DNA from: Polytrichum commune
Taxonomy: Eukaryota; Streptophyta; Polytrichopsida; Polytrichales; Polytrichaceae
Direction: 5' to 3'
Assembly (NCBI GenBank): GCA_950295325.1
Contig: OX485808.1
Coordinates: 27,300,527 to 27,364,526, forward strand
DNA length: 64,000 nt
The position numbers were made by a program, and so were the translations under genes. Positions 22,727 to 35,900 of the stretch are shown here, in pieces. The notes beneath the pieces were generated by a model, which was not told the origin of the DNA, did not search any database, and saw only the letters and a list, made by a program, of their open reading frames with translations. Position 1 is the first letter of the stretch, and each line of letters starts with the position of its first letter.

Positions 22727-22925
22727 ATGTTTTGGGCATAATCAGTCAAAAGCATAGTGTTTCAAAGTCCAACCACTTAAATGTTGTTATCTTTACTGAT
22801 TTGAGGTGTGTTCCATACATTCCTTCGAGATCCATGCTTTCCCTGAAATCTTAAACTTCAACCGGTAATTTCTCAAACTCAACCGGTTCTTCTGTAACCT
22901 GCAGTCGGTTCTCCCGGTTCATTAA
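22727..22925. repeat. Dispersed repeat family E, copy 2
   Basis: It runs from TTTTGGGCATAATCAGTC to CAGTCGGTTCTCCCGG. It carries CAACCGGTAATTTCTCAAAC, matching the copies at 7395 and 45095. It lies just downstream of the membrane-protein gene's 3' end. Confidence 0.65.
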
Positions 22926-23306
22926 TTGGAGTGCCACAGCTGACTGTTGACAACGATGAATACATTCATCTAAACATTCACCCATCCTTGATAAATTGAA
23001 TGACTCACACAGCACTGAGATGACTAAAGTGGGACAATGCCACTGCAGCTGTAAGAAGATCTACTGCTGGAAAAATTGACACCTCTATATGTTTTCTGGA
23101 AAACTTTGTACACAACCACCCTCGGACTTTCTCTATTCAAGGTTACAAAGTACAAGCCATGTCTACAAGCACACAACTAATCTACAGTTGATCTTTGAAC
23201 AACACGTGTGTAGATCGATCTCAAAAAGGAATCAAAACCAACTTCGATTTTTAGTTTCGAGAGCTGATGGGAACTGTGGGTTGGGTGAGAAGAACGTTCA
23301 CGGCAA

Positions 23307-26300
23307 TCAATGGCTTGCAAGCTGTTTCTCCAGTTCAGCCCTGCGTCTATGCACCTCCTGCAACACGGAAACAATTTCAAGTAAAATGGCAAGTACATGA
23401 CATTATTCAGCTAGGTGGGGCCGCAAATAAGCCAGATTCTATTCAGAATTATACACTGTTAATTCACACAGCAGAGCACTGCACTGCTCTGGCAGATTCA
23501 GGCTGAAAAACTACTCAGGTGCAGCAGTGCGCTGATATTATTAGAATGAAACAGCTGATAACAGTAAAGTATAAGGTTGATATTATTAGAATGAAACGGC
23601 TTATAGCAGTAAAGTATAAGGTTAGATAAATCTTGAATGGTTAAATTTTTTGCTGGTTAGCTTACTTCTCCTGGATATGGTAACACTCTTATTAGTATGA
23701 GATGGGTAGTAAATCTAAATTGCCACCATAGCCTACTTCCTCATAAATTTTGGAGCTCAATGTGAAGATTGTTGTGTTTATTTAGAGGTCATATATGTTG
23801 ACTATTGACCCTAAAATGGTTAACATATGAGAGCATGTTGTCCAATCTCTTCTAACACATAATACCTTTTTGGTGTCCATTCTTCAACACACACATAACC
23901 ATACATACCTCAAATATAGTTGTCCATTTAAGATAAGTAACCAAATTAGGATTAGGCACATCTACCTTATGTGAGCAAAGGTATAAGTGATCATTTTGTC
24001 CATCACAACACAACACAATGCAATTCATACTATACTATCTCACTATTTTGATCAAAATATGTGGCAGTGCATGTTTCGAAAACTCATAGAAAAAGTAACT
24101 TTTGATCGTTTTTTTTTCAGGCAGTGGCTACAAAGTGTGCAGTCAACAAGGACAAAGAAACCCCAGACTTTGTAATGACATGTCCGCCAAAATTCAATAC
24201 AACCTAATAGACTCGAAACTCCATAACATCAACCTCCTTAATGTCACTCCTTTTCTAATGTCCCAAAACCCCGAAACCCAAGGGAACGGATGTTCTCAGT
24301 TTAAATCTCACCCCTTGTTGTCACCTTCCCTCCCATATATCACGGATTTTGACATTAAAATAAACCACCAAAGAATTCAAACCAAATGCTTGCACACTTT
24401 ACATTGTCATTAATGCAATGTTGCACTTCATGTTATTCCACACTGTCAACATACTACACTAATTCTCTTTTATAACGCATCCATGTTAACACTACAGAAC
24501 TCCTTAATATCATGTGCACTTTGGTTTCCACGAGAGTGGTATTACGGAGTTTGGAGTGTAGTTTGAAACAGGAAATATAAACATAATAGGAAACATAGTA
24601 CTGGTGTCAAACGGCATCTTTGTGCATTTTATAATCTGCGGCAATTATTAAATTCATACTCTCTCTTTCACAAAAATAGTCAGGGAGAAGGCAGTCTATA
24701 CCTCGAGGTCTTTCTGGGCTTGTTGGCGCCAATTCACCTGTTTCATATGACTACGCTTTACATTGCCGATGCATAGCAAACCCTGCAAAAGAGGTTCCAC
24801 AATATATTTAGTGCAAGTAGAATAAATTGTCCGTTATCCTACTAAACCACACAAATACACTACATAAGCAGGTCAAATGGGTTCATCCCAACATAAGTGA
24901 TATCAAACTCTCCTAGGAATTTTTCTCTCAGAATTTGGAGAAAGACATTGATTGTTGCATAACCAACTAAAAGAATGACCTGCTCAAATCACAGCTTGAC
25001 AAAAATCAGCAACTTTGCTTGCCAACAAAGTCAATACACTACCCACTGAGAATATGTACTTATTTCAGAACAAAAATGTGCATTCTCCTCTGCACTACAA
25101 AGCTATAACAGCAGGGAACAGAGAAAGATAAAATGGCAACTTTACACAGCTCTGCCAAAGTGTACAGTTATCTGGCCTAGCACCTTCTGATTGTAGACAC
25201 AGAACTTTACAAAGGAAAAAACACAATGACCACCTCAGAAGGTTTTTTGAGGTGAAATTTTCACTTGATGTAGAAAATAGTCCAGTGATTGTGGCTAGTT
25301 TGATTTGTCCTGGAAAAGTCACATTGTCGTGACGAATCCAGAGCCTTCAAGAAAGTGGAAAGAAAACTCACCGCTACAATATAGAGGATTCCACAAGCAA
25401 AGAGCCACCAGCTGGCTATTTCATGCAACAAACCCTCAGCTCTGGTCTCCCCGCTTGCTCTCGCCAGCACTTTCGTCATTGCTGCCACCCTGGAGACCCA
25501 AGTTTGTATCACCACTTCAAGCTCTTCCTTGTTTAAGTAAGGCAGTGAAAGATTAGAAACAGAGTATGGGATATAATTAATTTTCAGATTACAATAATTC
25601 TTATGCGTAGCAACATATAGTTCTTTTTGAACCAAGCCTGGAACAAGGTCATCAAACCAAGAAAAGGTGCACCCGACACAGGTTGTATGGACATGAGAGA
25701 ACTTACAAAATTTGGAGAGCACCACGACCTACCCAGTACTCCAACACCTGCACAGAATTTCTAGTGTCAATTGTGTTCCAACCTTAATACCCATTTGAAC
25801 TACCATCAAAAGACAAGCCCACAGAAACCAATTCAATGATTTATAACCACCACCACAGTGGTAGAAAACTGCATTTCAATGTGGAGGTGAAAGCAATGTA
25901 ATCCATGCAGTCCTGAATTTTAAGTAAATGCTTACACATAATTGCCAAAAACAATAAAATTGCACTAGTGCCAGAACCATTAATAAATGATCCAGCATAT
26001 ATGACTACCACCATACAAAGTGCCACGAGAAATAACATTCCGCAGTCACACATACCCTCCAAAACTTGAAGATAGGCTCCCATTCAGTCTCCGCGATGGT
26101 TACTAGAAAGGCAAAGGCAACGGTGTACACACGCACAATGCCAACAAAAACCTGCCACAAGAATAAAAGATCAACCGTCAGAAGAAACCCTACCAGGAGC
26201 TTTTCCTTCATGGTCATCGGTTTTATAATCAGTTTAAAACCCACATCTTATCATTGCCATGCCGTCAAATTCATTTCCACACTGCTAGAAAGCCTCAAAA

Positions 26301-27708
26301 ACCACAGTGAAATATATCACATTCTCTGTTTATAACCCCGACCCGCCACTGAGCAACTGAGATTGCCCACTTGAGAGAGAGAGAGAGAGAGAGATATAGA
26401 GAGTAAGTAGGTATGGAGCGAAAATAAGAAGAGGTTCAATCCTGTGGGTTATCTTTCTTCCAACAAAAAAATGCGAAAGTTGCATCCCCCAACCCATCAT
26501 TGCGCTGTTCTCGAATTCAGTGACACACTTTCAGAAAGCCTCAAAAATCACAGTGAAACATTGCACATGCAGTGGATGTTGATTTTGTAAACCCAAGGTC
26601 ACTGAGCAACAGAGATTGCCCTTGAGGAGAGGTTCAATTTGCGAAGTTCTCCTTCTTCCAAGAAAAACATGCGACGTTTGTTTGTATCAAGGTGTCCATG
26701 TAAATACTCAAGAAATTATGCAGGCAGGAATAACCCAAATTTCAGAACAAAGTGTGCTCCTATGCTGATCCTTCGTGCAATCCATATCTACTTATTCGGA
26801 CTTGATATTTCGAACTGGCAGTCAAGAGAGAAAGGGAAAGAAATCTGCAAGAGCGTCCTTCTGGGAATCCATACCTACTTATTTCGGGGCTTGAGAGTAA
26901 GTAGCCATGGAGTGAAGATAAGAGAGGTTCAGTCCTGTGGGTTATCTCCTCTCTCTTCCAACAAAAACAAGCAATGTTTGTTTGTTTGTTTCAAACTGGC
27001 AGTCGAGAGAAAGAGAAAGAAATCTGCAAGAGTGTGCGTTGGGCAATCCATACCCACTTATTCAAAACTTCAGGGTAAGTAGCCATAGAGTGAGGATAAT
27101 AAAGAGAGGTGTAATCCTGTGGGTGATCTTTCTTCCAACGAAGAAACATGCAACAGAGATTGCCCACTTGCGAGAGTAAGTAGCCATGGAGTGAAGATAA
27201 AGCGAGGTTCAGTCCCTTGGGTATCCTTGGGGTATCGCATCTCTCTTCCAACAAAAACATGCATAATTCGTTTGTTTGTTTCAAATTGGCAGTGAAGAAA
27301 GGAAGAGAAAGAAATCTGCAAGAGAAAGAGAAAGAGAGTGAAATCTGCACATACACTGACGCGGTAGTCGAAGCCCCGGTAGTCGAAAGAACGAAGAAGC
27401 GAGATGAGGTTAACCACCATGCACAGCAAGGCGCCAACAGCAGTGACGATGCTCAACACAGCACACACATACAACAACGTGTCCCTCTCTCTTCCCGGAG
27501 GTGCATTCTCCAACACAGGTGGATGACGAAGCGCATCAGCTTCTTCCTCCATCAAAGGTGCCTCCAAATCATCATCCCGACTCATTTGTCCGCCAGCCAT
27601 GGCAGGAGGAGGAGGAGGAGGAGGAGGAGGATGAGGAGGCTCTGCCACTTCTCCCTTATGCGCTATATCCCTCTCCCTTAAATCTTCAAACATATCCTTG
27701 TCCCCCAT
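23307..27708 (-). CDS. Small multi-pass membrane protein, TVP15/COPI-associated-like
   Basis: Predicted 246 residues. Exons: 27708-27355, 26151-26056, 25747-25707, 25489-25372, 24782-24702 and 23357-23307 (stop TGA), all GT-AG and in phase. The N-terminal ~75 residues are cytosolic-looking, with a run of nine prolines encoded by a GGA-type repeat (27605-27630) and the acidic DDDLEAPLMEEEAD. Hydrophobic segments follow: LLYVCAVLSIVTAVGALLCM, then VFVGIVRVYTVAFAFLVTIA, then WWLFACGILYIVAGLLCIGN. Between them are ETEWEPIFKFWRVLEYWVGR and a GALQIL loop. The E(T/F)xW and W..RG pattern recalls the Golgi TVP15/COPI-associated family, a tentative link from memory. The tail is basic and coiled-coil-like (EVHRRRAELEKQLASH). 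The exon 1 end holds a direct repeat, TTCGACTACCG twice. Gene structure is firm; function is not. Confidence 0.72.
24210..24558. mobile_element. MITE family B, copy 2, in intron
   Basis: A 349-bp element with TIRs GACTCGAAACTCCATAACATC and, from the right on the other strand, CACTCCAAACTCCGTAATACC, flanked by TA. It is the inverted counterpart of 18079-18432 over its whole length, for example CTCAGTTTAAATCTCACCCC. It sits inside the last intron of the membrane-protein gene. Confidence 0.82.
26390..27354 (-). repeat. Tandem repeats in intron 1 of the membrane-protein gene, reaching the splice donor
   Basis: Four or five diverged units. On the plus strand they carry GTAAGTAGCCATGGAGTGAAG, GAGGTTCAGTCCTGTGGG and TCTTCCAACAAAAACATGC. 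Each then continues into TTTGTTTGTTTCAAACTGGC and GAAAGAAATCTGCAAGAG. On the gene strand the last block (TGCAGATTTC...TTTCTC) starts only six bases inside the intron, directly after the donor GTATGTGCAG. A (GA)n run lies at about 26372-26390. Confidence 0.75.
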
Positions 27709-29921
27709 TTCCCTTGGAATACAGCAATCCCCTCAACAAACTATGCAACAGGATCGATGCAAAAGTTAGGGGTTGGAAACTTCACCCCCACTTCACATAA
27801 AAAGGACCGGTTCAGCTCACTCCAACAAACGTATTCAATCGAAGAAGAAGAAGAAGAAGAAGAGTTCATCAACCCCCAAATCCCAAATTTTCGTTGCCGG
27901 CCTTCTTCCCAGAATACTAAACTGCAACCTCGGTCTTGTTGTTGTTGAGGACTGAGTTTGGATTCCTGCTGCGCTGTTCTCAAGGTCGATGTGTCATCAC
28001 CAAGCTAACCCCTGGCACCACGTCACAAATATCATGTGCTCAAATAATGAGGAAGTTATTGTATGTCCTTATTAAGTAGAGGTTTTTTCACAGTCACTGT
28101 ACTGATGTGCGGTAAAGGTAAGTAACAATTTGTTTGAGCTGATGAGATACAATTTTTTTGTCATTTTCGAAGGAAGGATTTGGAGCTTTAAGCTTACTGC
28201 TGAATGCAGGATAAGTGGGTTCAAATCCTCCATTGCTGGCAGCTTCCACTTGGCGCCTCCTGGAGCTCCACGTAGATGGCGGACATCAACGTGGCGGACC
28301 ATCCTGCATGCATTCCGTAGTTTCTTTCCTTTTCCCCCCCAATTTTGGCCGCTTCTGACGTGGATAAGTTGCAACTTACACCATGTAGGTAAAGTAGGCA
28401 GAGCTTTGTCCAGGTGCTTCAACTAGGTAAGTAGTATGGTAATAATAAACCCTAAATCACTTGAGCAAAAGTGAGAGAATCCTCCAAATTCATATTCTTT
28501 GACAGAAAAATCTGTTGTAAGTTATGGCAATGGTTCCTGTCCTGCAGACTTGAAATTGAAATGCATGGAATAAGGTTAAGGACAGTGCGACAGCTTCTCT
28601 GTATATTTGCACACAATTCCCAAGTTATTGAATGTTTTTCTATATGTCTTGAAGAGAATGGTAATCTGATATTAATCAGCAACTACTGAACACTTCACAT
28701 TTAACTACTGCACTGAATTAAGTGTTCTACATATCAGTACTGGTGTACCCTATATAACTTGTGCGAAAGTGAAAGAATTCTTTAAATTCAGCTTCATTTT
28801 GACAACCAGATTCACAGTAAAATGATTCCCTTGCAAATGAGAAATTGAAATGTATGGGAATGGTACATAAGGATAGAATCACAGCTTATTGGCTCTATGT
28901 TATTTGACACTGTTTATTGGCACGTTATCTCTAAGTCAGTAGAAGTTTGGTGTGTTGCAAATTGTCTGCACAGAAGGCAGGCGTTTGAAAATTGCAGTCA
29001 ACTGATTCTAATCAGCAGTTATTGCACGCTTGTGTTTCAGTGGATTAGCATCTCTTTCACCATTTCAGTGAAAATACTCAAACCTCAATGCCATGGAAGT
29101 TACTCGACAGCAATGGAGGCGTGAGATAATTACCAGTGTTGATCTGTATATAGATGAATGCATGTTATCAATAATCAACATCAATACCATGGTATCAATG
29201 AACTTACCTGTGGGTATCAGTATTGTAATACCAATCAAATGTAGATTTTTGACGGGTATGTCAAATTGAGGGAATCTTTATATACCTAAGTTATTATGTG
29301 GATCAATACCACTCTACACTGAGACTAGCGCAATTTCGCCTAGGTATGAACCTCCTTAGTATGGTATATCCACCCAAATGGTATTGAAAACAGAAACAAA
29401 ATACCATCAAAGATCTATACTATACTGGTATCAGTATATGTGAAATCCTCATTATAGATACCCAAATGGTATCACAAAAAGATGACAGGGTTGGGATTTA
29501 TGGCGTCTATGTAAACTCATCCATAGTGGATAAGGAGCTTTAGTAAAAAAGTCCCATACAAATGTGGAAAGGCCAATACATTCTAACAAGACCCTGCTAG
29601 ATTAATTCAGAGTCTCTGATGCCATTTCCGGAGCCTAATACTCTAAAAATAGTCCTTATGGCTATAAATTGTTCGCTGCGATCCACATTCCTAATGGATG
29701 AGTTTACAAAGACACCACGAATCCTAGCCAAGAGAATATAAGACCAACACTGGTAATTACTTGTGCTGTTAGAGACGTCAGATATATACACACATAAGAT
29801 GCAACCAGTTTTGAGCATTACAATAAATTATTGCAAGGTTGCCATATAGCAAGCTGACAGTTTTTTCATGGCATCCACACAACCTCTGCTTGTCTGGAAT
29901 TCACTACTTTGAAATAAAAAT
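27709..29921. other. Intergenic spacer between membrane-protein and aminopeptidase genes
   Basis: The part next to 27708 should be the membrane-protein promoter and 5' UTR, with a (GAA)n run at 27841-27863. A diverged tandem duplication of about 300 bp covers roughly 28450-28700 and 28755-29030 (GAGCAAAAGTGAGAGAATCC versus GCGAAAGTGAAAGAATTC; TTAATCAGCAACTACTG versus CTAATCAGCAGTTATTG). 29140-29480 has many GGTATCA/AATACC words. The bases before 29922 are the aminopeptidase 3' UTR. Confidence 0.55.
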
Positions 29922-32900
29922 TCAAGGCTCATCAACTGTAAGCTGCGCATCGAGAGCAGAAAACTCCTCAAAGAAAGCCTTGAAGTGGTTGTATGAGTAT
30001 CCAACATCATCCACTCCACACATTTCTCGGATGCTATGCATCGACAATTGAGGTGCCCCAACATCGACTGTGCGGATGCCAATCCCGCTGGCCAAGATTG
30101 GGCCTATTGTAGAACCACATTGCATATCATTTCTCACCACGAAATCCTGTGCGAAACAAGGAATCAAAGAGTGAGAGGCTATAAATCCATTGACCTAAAT
30201 CACTTCAGATTCAAAATATATCTGTTCTTCACAACACAAAAGTTGCATGTTAGGAGAAACAAGAGATATAAGAGACAGCCCAGCTCTGTGTAAAGATATG
30301 GGATAGATAAGAAAGAGAAACACCTGCTTAATCATATGATCAAGCTGTTATGGTTATTATGATCATTTGGCAACATATTACATACCAATTTGTTTCTTCA
30401 AGGACATTTAAATTCATGAAACCCCTAAGTAATTTGCAAGCAAAGTGATACTTTCTTGCTTGATGTAACCAGTTCCCACCTGCGCAACCAAGGAGTTGAT
30501 GGAATCATCAAACCATCAACTTGATGTGACTAATACGATAATTTGGAAAGGTGATGGACACAGGTACCTGAGTGGGAAGGCCTCGCATTTTTCCTATCTC
30601 TCGGAACTTAAATGAGGTGATTGCATTGGTAGCATAGCGCTGGTTGGCATTTTGTTTGATCACGAGTCCTTTGTGCATCTTGGGTTGATGAAATTCCTCA
30701 TGCTTGTCCTGTATTATAGATTTTTTTTTAAATATGCCACATCAGAAGGGAACTTGAAGTATTGAAGGGTAATATCATATGATCAATCAGAATTAGAGCT
30801 TAATACTCACTGAATACATCAACATGCTATACCACATTATCTCAAATCTGATTGCTGGTTTTATAGCTAAGTCCTAGTAACTGAGAAGTCTCTACTTCAA
30901 AAGAAATATTTATAGAAAGTCATCAATTAAGAGGATGGTGCATTGAGACACACCGGGTAGTTGGGGTGCAAACTATGGGCCATGTCTGCAGAAACCAAAA
31001 AGCTTGCCTGAACAGCTCTCTCCAAAAGCCCCTGACATTACATCCATTACGCACAATTGAATAAGCATCATCCAGATCTTAACTTATTCTGGACTTCTTC
31101 AGGCATGAAAGAGAGATTATTTGTGAGAGTTATTCTTTAAGTCAATAAGACTTTTCTTCAGGAGTTGGGTCACCTACAATTTTCCATTGGTTGATTTGTA
31201 TACAAAATCAATAATTCATTTCCACTTGTAGTACATCCTTGGAGATGGTGTTTAATTTTGAATGAAGAGCAATGTATGGGGACCAAACCCATCTTAGCAC
31301 CAATACAGACTCTCAAGAAACCAATATAGAATGTTCTTCATTCCAACCTCCACACTACCTCCAAACATGCACCAAAAAACTTATCAAATATGGCAGGTGT
31401 TGCATGCAAAACAACCAACTAATGACCAGAAGTTATGGTGAGTTAAAGCATTACTCTAATATGTGAATGCCATATTGTCCATAAGATTGTTCCAGGAATT
31501 CTGCAAACTAACCTAGCAGATTGGAAACCTGATCAAAGCTCCATATCATACAAAGTTCTATAATTGGCTAATACGAAAGCCTTGCCCATTATAGCACCTC
31601 CTAATCATTCTCATTGTGATGATCAGCATATGTTCTTCAAGTGGGCAAGATAGCCAAAGTGGTGATTAAAATTGTAGTGAAGTAACTATTGCCATTACTA
31701 TATAAAGTACAATTTGGACAGGTTTCAACAATCATCCCAAGTACGTAAAATTGTTTAGAAAGTTTGAGCAACATTGTTCTAGAATTTGGAGAGGAATTGG
31801 CAAAAAATGATGAGTTTTCAACAGAATATCCTTAAATAAAGATTCGACTCAAGGAATTGGCAAAATTTTGGCAAGTCTAAATACATTGGTGATGATGTAT
31901 ACCTTTTCCGAAGCGTCTCCAAAGTGAGATGTAATACGCCTCAAGGCATCAATGAGAACAGGTGATCCAGCACCTTGTGCTGAGTCAGACCCAACTTCTT
32001 CATGGTCAAACAGGGCCACCATGCGGATTCCTGTCTCCTCACCCAAATTTGATGATGCATCTATTAATGCCTGAATTACCCAGGACACATGACATAAATG
32101 AGATTAATGTAAATGTAACAACGTTGAACCACTTAGTGTGGCAGGGTACATGTTCTAGCAATGAATATATTAAATAGGCCCAACACACAAAAGATAAGAT
32201 GTGACAATTGTCCTATCTCTGCACTTTATAGTATTTCTCTCTATTACTCCTCTTCACCTTTAAAGAACAGAAAGAGCTGCATAGGTTGTCAAGACGGCCT
32301 GAGAAGATGAACTCCTTGAGAGCACCACCAATGACGCTGGGTTGGGTATCACAAACTTGCAGTTCAAAATCACAAATTTCTTCAGGATTGCATGCCAGCT
32401 CTTCAGACAACAACTGCTCCATCAAACCACCACATCCAACCCAGGAAATAATCAAATTGTGCAGGCTTATCAGATAACTCTAATATCTGTTACAGTATTG
32501 AGAACCTGATCACTCCATAATCAGCTCGTGCAAACTTATGGCAGTTGAACACCCCAACCTCATGCATAAAGTCACCCGAGTTTTATTATGGCTTACATTA
32601 ACATGCTAAAAGAGTGGGGGCCGGGTTATAAAAAGTTGGCTTTCTAGCTTGCCTTGCTAGGATTGGTGGGCCAAACTAGCCTTGCATAGGCCAAGCCAGG
32701 ATTTAGGGTGGCAGGTCCCATGCATCAGACCCTATTTTGGATCCTGAAGTTCTCTCAATTTTTTGGGGATTGAAAGTGGAGGTCCAAGGAGATTGACCCA
32801 TGTTTCAAAATCGGGCTCTGACACAAGACACTCTAACGAGCTCTTAATGGAAAATTCTTCAAACAGGCACCAAACTCCTTGTTTGGAGTTTGGTGCCTCT

Positions 32901-35900
32901 TTGAAGGACTTTGCAGATAACTCTACTGAACTACCAACAAACTACCAACAAACTTTCCATTTCCAATGAGGCTGACATAAACAACGAGTATAGTCCACTC
33001 ATGACATCCAGAATAGATATGTGCTGTTCTTTGCTAAGTATTCAGACAGGTAGAGAAAAGATTCACGACTTTAAGTTTACTTAATTATCCATCCACTTCT
33101 GTGAGGTTGCCAGCTGAGGCAGCCTCTACATTAGAGCCCATCGAAGAATCAGAGCTACATTGATACAAAAATGAATCCATGAACAAACTAATGCAACTGT
33201 CTTCAGAATAAACAGAAGTTGAGATTTGTAAATACCTGCAATAGGAGGGGATGATGGTAAGCAACATCTGTATTTTGTGCACCTGCTGGCTTGCTTTCAG
33301 AAGGTGAGGCTCCTTCAGCCACCTTCATATCAGCTCCGCCCTTGGCATCAGCAGGCTTGTTCACTTCAGCCTGTCAATCACTCTCCCACATTGCCCATTA
33401 AAAACATAACAAAAAGATTGAAGTTGTCAAAAAAAATTGCCTTAACTGTGACAAAGAACTACTACTGTCATTGGTTTCAGATACAAATCCACATGCCCCT
33501 AAGGTGGCAGAAACAACATGAAAGCTCGTAGGTTTCTTTTCACAAACCCATATACATTGAGCTCAAAGATAAGCCCACTCCCCTTACTAAGTTGGCACCC
33601 TCCACCTACATCTGATCAATCAGAATGTGCTCAGATGGAGGTTCCAGCAGTCCTAATATGTAGTGTCTCTGTTTTTAGTTTCACTAATAACCTGCTTAAT
33701 CAATCTACTTTTTCATGAGAGGCCAATAACTGAATTGGTGAGGATTTCAGGAGCTGGACCTCACTTTGATAATTGAAGCCAGAACAGGTGCAAGATGTGT
33801 CTGTGTGTTAACCTTGAACCCATCAGCATTTCTGCAACCACAAGCCCGTCACTCAATATATTGCTCCTTAGTACAACATTTAGGACGTCAGGTATGCCAC
33901 AGGGGGGTGTCAAGATATTGTAAGTATCGTTGCCTGTAAGAGTGTCAAGGTGCAGTTACACACAACAACCATTTTGCAGTTGATGGTTGTGGTCTACATT
34001 CCTTGGCTCTATTTTGCTTGTACTTACTATGTGGCACCATGAGAGAACTTCAATGCCGAAGCATGGGAGAGGCAATTACTCTTAGACAACCTTTCTACTA
34101 GAATCCATAAATTGATTTCTTCACTACAAGAATTGCACCAATAGGAGGGACAATCTATGAGGTCAAATGCACTCGTCAACTACAAGAGTAGGTGTGTGTA
34201 CACCAAAAAAAAGTAAAATTTTATATTAAATCATAGTTGTGGTTGAAATTGGGCCCAAACCACAACTCAACTCACCTACAAAAAGTCATTGGGGCAATAA
34301 TGTGATGTCAATGTAATCAACTGAAGCAAGAGATGAAAGCATAGAAGATTTTTAGTACCTGTCTAGGTGAATAGCCAATGTTGGTATCCGCATAATTGGT
34401 TGTTGGATCCAAACAAGCTCATGAGAATAAGCACCTTTATCTCCTGTTGCAGGTTTGCACTTGAGCACCACCCGTCCTGCAACCGTCAGGTCCCGATCAA
34501 ACCAAGTGTGCCACAAACCACCTCCATATGGGGATACACCAACCTCCAAGAAGCCTGACTTTGTCACCTGCTCATTGCACGCAACACATCTCACAATCCT
34601 CCAATTCCAAATCCAAAATCATACGCTTCACTTGACCAAACTGGGTCCAGATTTCAGTACAAAACAAAAGAGTTATCCTTTAACTTAATGGGACATTTTG
34701 TCGAAAGTTGGTCCCCTATGATTTTTCATTGGTTGGTTTGCATACAATATCAATAATTTCTTTCCACTTGTGGTGCATGCTCAATGGTAGTGTTCGAATT
34801 TGAGTGAAGAGCAACCTATTTCAGATCATAAAGGGCCAAACTCAGTTTAGCACCTCTTAGTATGCCAAATGAGTTCGACCCTCAATGAACCAATATAGAA
34901 TGCTCTTTGTTGAATCTGCCACACTACCTTCAAGCGTGTCACTGAAACTTATCAAACATGGAAGGCGTTGTATGCAAAACAACAACTCCCGACCAAAAGT
35001 CATGTTAAGTTAGTGCATAACTCTAATACAGCTGAAAATCACTTGTTCCACTCAAACCTCCCAGTCAGATTAGCTTGTGAGAACACTTTGATGAGGAGAT
35101 GATGAAAACACCTTTGAGACAGGTTTTAGTTTTGGGCATGGACTGTCTGTGTGAGCACCTATGATGAGAAAGCCATTTCCAGGAGTGTACCTGCACAAAA
35201 ACGGCAATCCGGTATGAACCTTCTTGTGGTTCTCTGGCTCAAAGGCACTCTTTAACTCCGGTAGACATTTTGCTTGCACTTCAAGCTTTTCTAGCAACAG
35301 AAGAGAGATCTTGACCTTGACAAATGATTTGATATAGAGATGATCAAGGTTTATTAGCAAGGAACCCATATGAGAGGCAGTTTCGTCCATCCTACAATTG
35401 AGATAGGGAATGTATCGGATCATCAATTGGAAGACATAATTTAGGAGAATAAAGGCACACATTTTCTAGAACAACTCATTGAAGTGACAAAGTGTACATG
35501 AATCTTTCCTACTCTGGAACAATCTGATCATACACCTTAAAAAAACTTGCAGCATGAGAACAGCCGCAAACAAAATGTGAAAAATAACATTTCATACTTC
35601 GTGAGGTAAAAGTAGTGCACTAAATAGTGTATTTATTGTCACCAATTCTATTTGTCTTGCTCAATACTAATTGTAAACTGCCCATGTAGTGTCTTAATAC
35701 TACATGTAAACCTAACATTATTTGTCATTCCTTGTAATTATAGATCTACAACTTTGCACTGTCACTCACTGTAGCAAGATTAAGTTCAGATTAACTTACT
35801 TTTTACCAACTGCAAAAGCAACAATGGTGGAAAAATTGCGTGTAAAAAAGTATTTTCCCCCTGCTTCCAAGGTCCACTCTGCCCTCTCTGATAATTGCAC

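Noticed and set aside
27605-27630. GGA-type repeat as a microsatellite disrupting the gene
   Set aside because: It encodes an in-frame run of prolines in exon 1 and keeps the frame open.
28185-28260. TGGGTTCAAATCCTCC resembling a tRNA T-arm
   Set aside because: No matching acceptor stem, D-arm or anticodon arm could be built around it; it is likely chance.
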